Part shown: positions 40,476-48,925 of the stretch, in pieces
Numbering within the stretch: position 1 is the stretch's first letter
Layout: each line of letters begins with the position of its first letter
Source of the DNA: Candidatus Kryptoniota bacterium
GTDB lineage: Bacteria; Bacteroidota; Ignavibacteria; Kryptoniales; JAKASW01
Reading direction: 5' to 3'
DNA: 64,000 bases
NCBI GenBank assembly: GCA_024641705.1
Contig: JAHECO010000009.1
Location: 1 to 64,000 of the forward strand
Made by a program: the position numbers and the translations under genes
Notes under the pieces: generated by a model
Database searches by the model: none
What the model was told of the DNA's origin: nothing
The model's input: only the letters and a program-made list of their open reading frames with translations

Positions 40476-41522
40476 ATGAAACCCTCTCGTCTGCAAACTG
40501 TGTTGGACTGCTCACCCGCGGATCGGGTGCCGTTTTTACCCGCCATATACGAGCACAAAGCCTGGTTCGTCAAAGACACCCCTTCAAATGTGGCGAGTGA
40601 CGTGGATTTATTTACAAGGGCGGTGCTTGCCGAGTACGAAGCTCTTCAACCCGACGCCCTCACGATCGGGATCGATGTGTACAACGTTGAGGCGGAAGCG
40701 ATGGGATGCGAAGTCATCTACTACGATGGGGACGACACATCAATACCGGCTATCGGCACAGACGGCGCTGCCTTCACGGAAGAAGACAATTTCTCGACTG
40801 TCGACCTCCCTGATCCGTATAAAGACGGCAGAATGCCTATCAACCTGGAAACGGCCAGAAATGTCAAGAGGGCAATTGCCGATGAGGTTCCGGTTCGCGG
40901 CGCACTTTCAGGACCCTTCTCATTAGCGGCGAATCTGGTCGGGCCGGAGCGCCTTTTTATGCTCACAGTTACGAACCCGGAGTTCGTCAAAGGGCTGCTC
41001 TTCTTTGCCTCGGAGGCCGCAAAAAGATTCGGCGAGGCCTACATAAAGGAGGGATGCGGGGTGGTAGTTTTTGACTCTCAAGCTTCGCCGGAACTGCTGT
41101 CGCCGAAGATGTACAGGGAATTTGTTTTGCAGCCGACCAAGAGCCTAATCGAGCATTTCCACAAACTGGGCGTCAAACATGTGCCGTTGATCATCGGGGG
41201 CAATACTACCAGGATTCTCAGCGCCTATCTTGAGACAGGGGCGAACAACATCCTTTGTGACTTCTCCGCCAACGTGGATGAGTTCCTGAGCGAGTGTTCT
41301 GAAAGGAAGCGTGCCTTCCGGCGGAATATTGACTCCACGGATTTCCTGGCCGCCCCGGCCTCCGTTCTCCATGAGCGGGCAGTCGCGGCCCTCGAGGAAT
41401 CGCGCGGTTACCCGGGCTATGTCCTTGGAACCGGAGTTGTCCCATACGGCACTCCGTTGGAGAGCCTTTTGGCAATACGAGATGCCATGTTCGAGTACGA
41501 CAACAAACTGAGCAGGCAATAA
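40476..41522 (+). CDS. UroD-family protein 2 (apparently lacking MtaA-type zinc ligands)
   Basis: TVLDCSPADRVPFLPAIYEHKAW, GALSGPFSLAANLVGPERLFMLTVTNPEFVKGLLFFASEAAKRFGEAYIKEGCG; UroD-like fold pattern. Confidence 0.8.
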   Translation: MKPSRLQTVLDCSPADRVPFLPAIYEHKAWFVKDTPSNVASDVDLFTRAVLAEYEALQPDALTIGIDVYNVEAEAMGCEVIYYDGDDTSIPAIGTDGAAFTEEDNFSTVDLPDPYKDGRMPINLETARNVKRAIADEVPVRGALSGPFSLAANLVGPERLFMLTVTNPEFVKGLLFFASEAAKRFGEAYIKEGCGVVVFDSQASPELLSPKMYREFVLQPTKSLIEHFHKLGVKHVPLIIGGNTTRILSAYLETGANNILCDFSANVDEFLSECSERKRAFRRNIDSTDFLAAPASVLHERAVAALEESRGYPGYVLGTGVVPYGTPLESLLAIRDAMFEYDNKLSRQ

Positions 41523-41641
41523 TGCCGAATAGTCTCCGCCCAGTTTTACGGGGTAGCTGAGAAGTTCAACGCGCTTCAAAAGTAATGACAGAAATCGATC
41601 CTCTACTGCAACCAATGAATAGGACAATTGAGGGAAGAACC

Positions 41642-42283
41642 ATGAGTGAATTAGAGCACCTAGCACAACTAATGGAAGAAGGAAATGCCGCGACTGTTGC
41701 GGAGGTAACGCAGCAGCTGCTTAATGCGGGAATGGCGCCCCAGACTATATTGAACGACGGACTGATCGTAGGAATGGGAGTGGTCGGCGAAAAAATGCGT
41801 ACCGGGGAGATGTACTTGCCTGAGGTTCTGCAGTCGGCAACCGCGATGCACGCCGCATTAAAGCTGCTGAAACCCCTGCTTGCAAGGGACGGAGTCAAGC
41901 CGCTCGGCAAGATAGTAATGGGCACCGTGAAAGGAGACGTCCATGACATCGGCAAGAACCTGGTCGGTATACTGCTCCAGGGTGCCGGGTTCGAGATAGT
42001 TGATCTCGGCGTGAACGTGTCACCGGCAAAGTTCATCGAGACTATCGAGCAGCAAAAGCCTGCGCTTCTTGCTTTATCAGCTATGCTTACGACCACTATG
42101 TTGAACATGAAGACAACCATCGAGGCGATCAACAATGCGGGGCTTCGTTCAAAAGTGAAGATTATTGTCGGCGGAGCCCCCGTTAGTGAAAAGTTTGCGG
42201 GAGAGATTGGTGCAGATGCATACGCCCGTGATGCCGTAAAGGCGGTCGGCAAAGTTAAAGAATTGCTTGCGGTGGCGGCGTAA
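41642..42283 (+). CDS. MtaC-like corrinoid (B12-binding) protein
   Basis: MtaC-like four-helix N-domain and GKIVMGTVKGDVHDIGKNLVGILLQGAGFEIVDLGVNV (DxHxxG cobalamin-binding motif), VKIIVGGAPVSEKFAGEIGADAYARDA. Confidence 0.93.
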   Translation: MSELEHLAQLMEEGNAATVAEVTQQLLNAGMAPQTILNDGLIVGMGVVGEKMRTGEMYLPEVLQSATAMHAALKLLKPLLARDGVKPLGKIVMGTVKGDVHDIGKNLVGILLQGAGFEIVDLGVNVSPAKFIETIEQQKPALLALSAMLTTTMLNMKTTIEAINNAGLRSKVKIIVGGAPVSEKFAGEIGADAYARDAVKAVGKVKELLAVAA

Positions 42284-42287
42284 AATC

Positions 42288-43676
42288 ATGGAAGCATTGA
42301 AAACACACAAGACATTCAGAAAACTGGCGGTCAGTAACTCATCCGAGCTCATGTTCGGAAGGGCTGCGGCGCCGGCTTCGTGCGGCTTCGGCCTGGAAGT
42401 AGGATCCGGCAAGGTCTATCCGGAAATAAATTTCACTTTACCTACAATGCTTATCGAAGATAAAACCTGGGGGGCCATCGTCTCGCAATATGAGGAGATC
42501 GGCGAGATGATTGCGCGGGCTGCGAAACGCCTTAAGCTTCCCGGATTAATGGTTGAATTCGAGCTGCTCCCCCCAATGACGGAGAACCCTGCATGGGGTG
42601 CGGAGATAACCGGGATTCTTCATAATGCACTGGAACGCGCACATAAAGAGTACGGTTTGCCGTGTGCTTTGCGCGTGACGCCGACGGACATCCGGGACGC
42701 CTACCGACCTCCAGTTCTTCGCAGCGGCAAGGAATGGGACAGGCTTATGGAGTCGTTCGAGCAATGCGCAGTCGCAGGGGCCGATATACTATCTATTGAA
42801 TCGGTGGGAGCCAAGGAAGTCAATGATGAAGCGATGATGCGCGGGGATATTGGCGGGATAATGTTTGCTCTTGGCGTGCTTGCTCCGAATGACATGGAAT
42901 TTCTATGGGATCACATCTTGGCGGTATGTTCTGCCCATGAAGTTGTGCCGGGAGGCGACTCCGCTTGCGGTTTCGCTAACACCGCCATGCAGCTGTCGTC
43001 ACAGGGTATGTTGCCCGAAGTCCTTGCCGCAGTGGTGCGGGCAGCAAGTGTGGTCCGAAGCCTTGTCGCTTACGAACGGGGAGCATACGGCCCGTCCAAG
43101 GACTGTGCATATGAGGGACCTGTCATAAAAGCCATAACGGGGGCCCCCATAGCGATGGAAGGGAAATCTGCGAGCTGCGCGCATTTCAGTCCGGTCGGGA
43201 ACGTCGCGGCTTCGATGTGTGACCTCTGGAGCAACGAGTCGGTTCAAAACATTCGCCTGCTTTCGGGTTCAGCGCCTGAGGCGTTTATGGAGCTCCTGGC
43301 CTACGACTGTCGAATATTCAACAAGGCTCTCGAGGCACGAACGGAAAAAGAATATCAAAGCCTGCTTGTCGAATCGGATATTCACCTGAGTCCGCAGGCA
43401 CTCGTACTCTCCCCCGAATCCACGATGCGAATTGCTTCGGCAATTGTGGCAAAGGAAACGCACTACCGGATGACCATCGCCGCTTCGCGGGAAGCGGTAT
43501 CGATAATTCGCGATGCTTTGGGAAAAGGGAATCTCGAGCTGAGCTCTAAAGAATCATCCTGGCTCGATCGGATCGACCATGCGCTTGACTCCCTCCCGGA
43601 CGATGAGATGGCCTTGGTCGAATCCATGAGCGCATCTTATGGTCATCTGTTCCTGCCTGAAAGTTACGGACTATAA
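42288..43676 (+). CDS. MtaB-like methanol:corrinoid methyltransferase family protein
   Basis: GSGKVYPEINFTLPTMLIED, PGGDSACGFANTAMQLSSQGMLPEVLAAVVRA, GPSKDCAYEGPVIKAITGAPIAMEGKSASCAHFSPVGNVAASMCDLWSNESVQNI match the MtaB family. Confidence 0.88.
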   Translation: MEALKTHKTFRKLAVSNSSELMFGRAAAPASCGFGLEVGSGKVYPEINFTLPTMLIEDKTWGAIVSQYEEIGEMIARAAKRLKLPGLMVEFELLPPMTENPAWGAEITGILHNALERAHKEYGLPCALRVTPTDIRDAYRPPVLRSGKEWDRLMESFEQCAVAGADILSIESVGAKEVNDEAMMRGDIGGIMFALGVLAPNDMEFLWDHILAVCSAHEVVPGGDSACGFANTAMQLSSQGMLPEVLAAVVRAASVVRSLVAYERGAYGPSKDCAYEGPVIKAITGAPIAMEGKSASCAHFSPVGNVAASMCDLWSNESVQNIRLLSGSAPEAFMELLAYDCRIFNKALEARTEKEYQSLLVESDIHLSPQALVLSPESTMRIASAIVAKETHYRMTIAASREAVSIIRDALGKGNLELSSKESSWLDRIDHALDSLPDDEMALVESMSASYGHLFLPESYGL

Positions 43677-43708
43677 TAATACAACCAATAAAATCGTAGG
43701 AGCAATTT

Positions 43709-46042
43709 ATGATGAGAGCGACACTGAAAAGGTGTGTTTTCTTCGCTTTCGTATTGTGTCTTGTCTTTGACCCGATGTCTTTACGGGCTTCCACACTGCG
43801 TGAGGCCATGAAGAACGTGAAAGTCGTGGCCTATCCGGCGGGAGGCAGGGAAGTGGACCTGACTGTGGCGAACGCGGTCCTGCGCGAACTCGCGCCGCAA
43901 GCCAAAGTCGTCAGGATGCAGAAGGGAACATCCTCGAATGAAACGGGAGTATTTCGTATTTCCGTTGCCGACGAAGATTTTGCGCCGCTTCCGGGGAGGA
44001 GTCAACTGAAATCGGACGGACAGGAATGGATGTATTTCAAAATCAGTGCCGCCGGCACAGGTGAGCTTGTTGTTTCCAGTGAACATCTGCTCTACGCAAT
44101 GTATTGCCAGGTGAGGAGATGGAGCGACCGAAACATAGACGAATTTGTCGATGGAAAAGTGATGACGCCCGCTTTCAAGTGGCTGAGAGATTACAGCGAT
44201 TTTCTGGTTGGGACACGCCGATACGCCAAAGGTTTTGATCCGGCCGCGTACGTCAGGCAAGCGGCCAGCGAGGGTTTCACACATATAACGGTTAACGGGC
44301 TCGGCGTTCCGCATCCGTTCGAGGAAGGTCCCCCCGGAGACAAGTACTCGGAGTTTTATGATTATACACCTGACATGGACCAGTTCGTGTCCAGCAAACT
44401 TATTAAGGGCTACTACCCCGCTTATTATCTGCAGGCGAATCTCAATTTCCTGAAGCGCAACGTCGAGCTTGCAAAGGAATATGGCCTGGCGCCGGGACTG
44501 GAAATCTGTTCGCCGCGGACAATGCCGCATGATTTTTGGAATAAATATGGTTTCCTCCGTGGCGCAAGAGTTGACCATCCGAGGGAAAGCTACCTCCCGA
44601 GATACACGCTGACAATCGCCCATCCTGCAGTTCAGGAGCATTATCGCGAGCTGGTGGCCAAATTGATGACGGCGGTCCCCGACCTCAGCTTCATCGAGAT
44701 ATGGTCGGACGACAGCGGGTCCGGATTTGAATTTGTCAACAGGTTGTATGCCGGACGCAATGGGGGTCCATATCTCGTTCGTGAGTGGAAAGACGACGAT
44801 TACGTTGCGAGGAAAGCCGCCAGCAACGTGCTTACTTACTATCATCTTATACTCAATGAGGCCAGGAAATTCAATCCGAAATTCCGGCTGATCGTCGACC
44901 TTGGCTCTTTCACCCCGCTGGAATTGAAGTACATTATCCCCGGCCTGGGGAACGGCATAGACGTGGGCGACTGGTCGGGTCAGTCAAAGGACCAGATTGC
45001 CTTCAACCAGAAGATGCAGAAGGTCTGGGAGAAGTACGGTGCGGAAACGCAGATGACTATCAATGCCACAAACGTCAACTCTATCGGCGAGATCTTTCCG
45101 CGCTTCGTGTACTCACAGTTGGCACAAGCTTACAAGGACCACTACCGCTATGCTTTGTCCGAAACGACGCCGAACTCCCTCGATCCATACGATATAAACG
45201 GTCAGGTGGTAGCCGAATTTCAAATGGACCCGAAGCTGACGCTGAATGATATCCTTTCCGATGTCGCGGACAGATGGGTCGGAAAGAAATATGCTTCGAG
45301 CTTGATGCACATCTGGTCCATCGCAGACTCATCGGCATCGGGTTTCCCGGACGGCGTTCCGTACTCTACGTTCGCATATCCGTGGTACAAGCTCACCACG
45401 AGGCCGTTTGTTCCCAACATCGAGGCGATTCCGGACAGCGAACGCGCATACTACGAGAAATTTATGCTGACTACTTTCAACAACCCGACGCGTATCGACT
45501 TGAATAACGACATGTTGTGGAACTTCCTCACTGTGCAACAGGCGGCCGATAAACGGGAACAATTCGACCGCGATGTCCTGCCGCAGGTAAACCGAGCGAT
45601 CGGGTTGGCGAAAGCGACTCTCGCTTTGGTGTCACCCCGGAGCGAGCAGGCAAAGGTATTCGAGGACGTCCTTATACGATTACAAACATACAAGAACTAC
45701 TCCATGACGTTGCGCGACGTCGTTGCCTGGATCGAAGGCGTTCATGGATACATTGAAGCCAAGACCCCCACTGAGAAGCAGTTGTATCGCTCAAAAGTCA
45801 GGGCGATGGTGGAGTCGGAAATTGCCAACACGAAAGATCTTCTCGACCTGTGGGAACACAGCCCGGTCGAGTTTATGGCGGTGTCGAAGATCGGAGAGAA
45901 CCTGCACGTTTTTGGGGAAGATCTTGGGAACCTGCTGAAGAAGAAGATAGCCCTGATGGAAGAACACGAGAACGACGCGCCGTATATCGATCCTAATTTT
46001 ATGTGGCACATGCCGAAGCATTACCCGCCGACCCTTCAGTGA
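43709..46042 (+). CDS. Exported paralog of 27975..30293; candidate glycosidase
   Basis: Signal peptide RCVFFAFVLCLVFDPMSLRAS; IWSDDSGSGFEFVNRLYAGRNGGPYLVREW and colinear similarity to the C-terminus. Confidence 0.6.
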   Translation: MMRATLKRCVFFAFVLCLVFDPMSLRASTLREAMKNVKVVAYPAGGREVDLTVANAVLRELAPQAKVVRMQKGTSSNETGVFRISVADEDFAPLPGRSQLKSDGQEWMYFKISAAGTGELVVSSEHLLYAMYCQVRRWSDRNIDEFVDGKVMTPAFKWLRDYSDFLVGTRRYAKGFDPAAYVRQAASEGFTHITVNGLGVPHPFEEGPPGDKYSEFYDYTPDMDQFVSSKLIKGYYPAYYLQANLNFLKRNVELAKEYGLAPGLEICSPRTMPHDFWNKYGFLRGARVDHPRESYLPRYTLTIAHPAVQEHYRELVAKLMTAVPDLSFIEIWSDDSGSGFEFVNRLYAGRNGGPYLVREWKDDDYVARKAASNVLTYYHLILNEARKFNPKFRLIVDLGSFTPLELKYIIPGLGNGIDVGDWSGQSKDQIAFNQKMQKVWEKYGAETQMTINATNVNSIGEIFPRFVYSQLAQAYKDHYRYALSETTPNSLDPYDINGQVVAEFQMDPKLTLNDILSDVADRWVGKKYASSLMHIWSIADSSASGFPDGVPYSTFAYPWYKLTTRPFVPNIEAIPDSERAYYEKFMLTTFNNPTRIDLNNDMLWNFLTVQQAADKREQFDRDVLPQVNRAIGLAKATLALVSPRSEQAKVFEDVLIRLQTYKNYSMTLRDVVAWIEGVHGYIEAKTPTEKQLYRSKVRAMVESEIANTKDLLDLWEHSPVEFMAVSKIGENLHVFGEDLGNLLKKKIALMEEHENDAPYIDPNFMWHMPKHYPPTLQ

Positions 46043-46140
46043 CAATCTTTTTGTCGCGGGCCGGGATCGGTTGTTCCGATTTGCGGATGCGGGAGGAGCA
46101 AGTCGAATTTTATAAATAGATCATACAGGAGAAAAGACTT

Positions 46141-47160
46141 ATGAAGTTACCACTGTTGCCGATCACCCTTGTTGGGAGCTATTCTCTGCCGCACTGGCTG
46201 GATGTAGCCCGTGAGGACGCGAGGGAAAAGAAACTCACTGAATCGGAACTTGAAGAGGCCCATGACAATGCCGTCAAATCTTGCATCAAGGACCAGGAGA
46301 TGGCGGGCCTCGATGTTATAACGGATGGCGAGCTGAGACGCGAAACTATGGTCTACTTCTTTTCCAAACGGATCCATGGGTTTGACAACAAAGGTAAGAT
46401 GAAATCTATCGGCAACCTCGATCCCACGATACAGATGCCCGACCCCGTAATCGTCGACAAGGTGCGCCGTTCCGGGAGCATCGGGATGGCAAAACATTTT
46501 GCATTTCTGAAGGAATATGCCTCGGCATATCCCAAAGTGACAATCACCGGTCCTCAGATGCTCGCGAAGCGCGCGACTAACGAGTATTACAAAGAGGAGA
46601 AGCAGTTGGTCTTTGATCTGGCAGACGTCCTTAATGCTGAACTCAAGGAAGTGGTCGATGCGGGTTGCGAGTTCGTCCAGGTGGACGAGCCCGTGTGGGT
46701 CGGTTATCCCCAGGATATGCCATGGCTTGTCGAGGCGTTCAACAGGATGGTGGACGGTGTCAATGCCAAGATTGCGCTTCACGTATGCTATGGGAATTAT
46801 AAGTTAAAGAAGCTCTTTTCGGGCACATACGCTGATTTATTTCCCGAAATACTGAAGGTGGACGCGTCTCAGCTCTGCCTGGAGTTTGCGGTGAGCAACA
46901 TGGAGCCGCTCCAACTTTTCAGGGACTACAAGACGAATATGGAAATTGCGGTGGGAGTTGTGGACGTGAAAGATGAAAAGGTGGAGACTCCGGAGCTTGT
47001 GGCCGATCGGATTCGACAGGCGCTCAAGGTGATACCGAAAGAAAAGGTTTGGATAACCACAGACTGTGGCATGAAATTCATGCCGCGCGACCGGGCATTC
47101 GGAAAGCTGAAAGCTATGGCGGACGGCACGAAAATGGTCCGGAAAGAACTCGGCGCATAG
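46141..47160 (+). CDS. MetE C-terminal-domain-only (core) methyltransferase
   Basis: TLVGSYSLPHW, DVITDGELRRETMVYFF, FVQVDEPVWVG, ALHVCYGNY, VDASQLCLEFAV, VWITTDCGMKFMPRDRAFGKLKAM: cobalamin-independent methionine synthase catalytic barrel without the N-terminal barrel. Confidence 0.85.
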   Translation: MKLPLLPITLVGSYSLPHWLDVAREDAREKKLTESELEEAHDNAVKSCIKDQEMAGLDVITDGELRRETMVYFFSKRIHGFDNKGKMKSIGNLDPTIQMPDPVIVDKVRRSGSIGMAKHFAFLKEYASAYPKVTITGPQMLAKRATNEYYKEEKQLVFDLADVLNAELKEVVDAGCEFVQVDEPVWVGYPQDMPWLVEAFNRMVDGVNAKIALHVCYGNYKLKKLFSGTYADLFPEILKVDASQLCLEFAVSNMEPLQLFRDYKTNMEIAVGVVDVKDEKVETPELVADRIRQALKVIPKEKVWITTDCGMKFMPRDRAFGKLKAMADGTKMVRKELGA

Positions 47161-47187
47161 CGATTCCTAAACCATGATGAGAACTTG

Positions 47188-48771
47188 ATGAGCGATATGT
47201 TTTTGAAATCAGGGAACGCGGCTCTCGACGCACTCTTTCCGAAAGTCAAGGGCTTCTTCGCATTGAATGCAGTGGATTACAACGTGATGGGAAAGAGCAC
47301 GCACGGCTACCGAGATCCTGATGCACCGAGCATCTGGATCCGCGGCGTGGCGGACTCGCTTCGGGCATACAAATATTGGGAGAAGGACCTCAAGAGCATC
47401 GTCGAGGTTTTTGCGGAGACCCAGACTGCCCGCGGATGGCTATATGATTACTTCACGATGACGCCCGAGAAAGTGCCGTGCGAAAAGGAGAACTGGGCAA
47501 AGTTCGTCCGCGTCCCGAACGAAGCCGATGTCGAATTCAGATTCGTGAAAGCCGTATACCAGGTTTGGCAGGCGACGGGAGACGATGCATGGCTGAAGAA
47601 GATGCTTCCCGTGATGGAACGGGCCCTCGAGTATATCCTCACAGATCCATGGCGCTGGGACAAGAAGACCGGGCTGGTCAAGCGTCCGTACACGGTCGAT
47701 ACATGGGATTTCGACTACACGGCCGGGCATCACAGCTGGCTGAATTTCCAAATTGACGATCACACGTTCTGGGGCATCATGCACGGAGACAACTCCGGGT
47801 ATTATGAAGCGTTCGTTCTCATGAGCTTGATGCATGCTCGTTTGCGAAATCCGAAACGTGCACGATATTGGAAAACAGTCGCTTCGAAATTGAGGACCAG
47901 GGCAAACAAAACCTGTTTCAACGGAAAGTTTTATACTCACCGTGTACCGATTGTGCCCTTGAAAATCGACGGAGTGGACGAGAGCCGTCAGCTCAGCCTG
48001 AGTAACCCGATGGATATTAACAGGGGCATGCCGACGCACGACATGGCTGTATCGATAATAAGGGAATATCAGTCGAGGGCTTCAGAGACGAAAGCATTCG
48101 CGGAATGGTTCAGCATTGATCCTCCGTTCCCGGCCGGAATTTTCGGAGACGAAAAGATCGTCGAAGGTGCTTACTGCAACGGCGGGATAATGCCTCTCGT
48201 CGGCGGCGAACTGGCCAAAGCTGCGTTCGATCACGGTTTCGAGAAGTACGGCTTCGATACGCTTCTTCGGTATGCCAGGTTGACCGAGAAGGGTGAATCG
48301 TTTCTCTGGTATTTCCCGGATGGAACGCATGCTACGGTGGAGACAAGCACCAGTCCCGATGCCTCACCGGGTGATACGTGGGGCTCTTCTTCGATGATAT
48401 ACGCGCTCGTGGAAGGGCTGGCAGGAGTGACCGACAGAAGCTGTCTGTTCAGAGAGCTGCGGCTCAGTCCCCGGTGGGAATCGGCGGGCACCGACGAAGC
48501 AGGAGTACGCTGCACATACGAGACTTCGGGAAGTGCGTTCGAATACTCGTTTATGCACGAAAGATCACGAAAGAAGATTGAACTGCGGTTAGCTGGAAAG
48601 TCGAACGTGCAATTGCACCTGCTCCTTCCCGAGAATTCTCGTGCCGTATCCGTGAAAGCGAATCGGAGAAGCGTGCGTTTCATCAACACCGCGGTCGAGC
48701 AGAGCCACTATGTAGACGCCGATCTCAGAGTCGGAGGACACGCAGTGGTAGAGGTGGAGTACCGAAACTGA
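47188..48771 (+). CDS. Six-hairpin (alpha/alpha) glycosidase-like protein
   Basis: DYFTMTPEKVPCEKENW, YTAGHHSWLNFQIDDHTFWGIMHGDNSGYYEAFVLMSLMHARL, GSSSMIYALVEGLAGV and a C-terminal beta domain. Confidence 0.6.
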   Translation: MSDMFLKSGNAALDALFPKVKGFFALNAVDYNVMGKSTHGYRDPDAPSIWIRGVADSLRAYKYWEKDLKSIVEVFAETQTARGWLYDYFTMTPEKVPCEKENWAKFVRVPNEADVEFRFVKAVYQVWQATGDDAWLKKMLPVMERALEYILTDPWRWDKKTGLVKRPYTVDTWDFDYTAGHHSWLNFQIDDHTFWGIMHGDNSGYYEAFVLMSLMHARLRNPKRARYWKTVASKLRTRANKTCFNGKFYTHRVPIVPLKIDGVDESRQLSLSNPMDINRGMPTHDMAVSIIREYQSRASETKAFAEWFSIDPPFPAGIFGDEKIVEGAYCNGGIMPLVGGELAKAAFDHGFEKYGFDTLLRYARLTEKGESFLWYFPDGTHATVETSTSPDASPGDTWGSSSMIYALVEGLAGVTDRSCLFRELRLSPRWESAGTDEAGVRCTYETSGSAFEYSFMHERSRKKIELRLAGKSNVQLHLLLPENSRAVSVKANRRSVRFINTAVEQSHYVDADLRVGGHAVVEVEYRN

Positions 48772-48802
48772 CTGCAAGTTTTCAGGACACCCGGATCCTT
48801 TC

Positions 48803-48922
48803 ATGAAGCGGCGTGCCGCAATAGATTCAGCGAAAGTCGATTTGCAGGATGGAACCCTGACCATACCATACTCAGGTAAATCGGGGTTGAAAGTTGAAAT
48901 CAATCTGCCCATGGAGAAGTAG
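48803..48922 (+). pseudogene. Possible remnant of a glycosidase C-terminal beta domain
   Basis: MKRRAAIDSAKVDLQDGTLTIPYSGKSGLKVEINLPMEK* resembles the end of 48926..51196 (GIGLNDGQLVLPYRRGADLKVNVNIKS). Confidence 0.4.
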
Positions 48923-48925
48923 GCA

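Noticed and set aside
40400-43700. Possible cobalamin riboswitch near the corrinoid genes or in the repeated leaders
   Set aside because: No B12-box-like sequence recognised by eye; a covariance-model search would be decisive.
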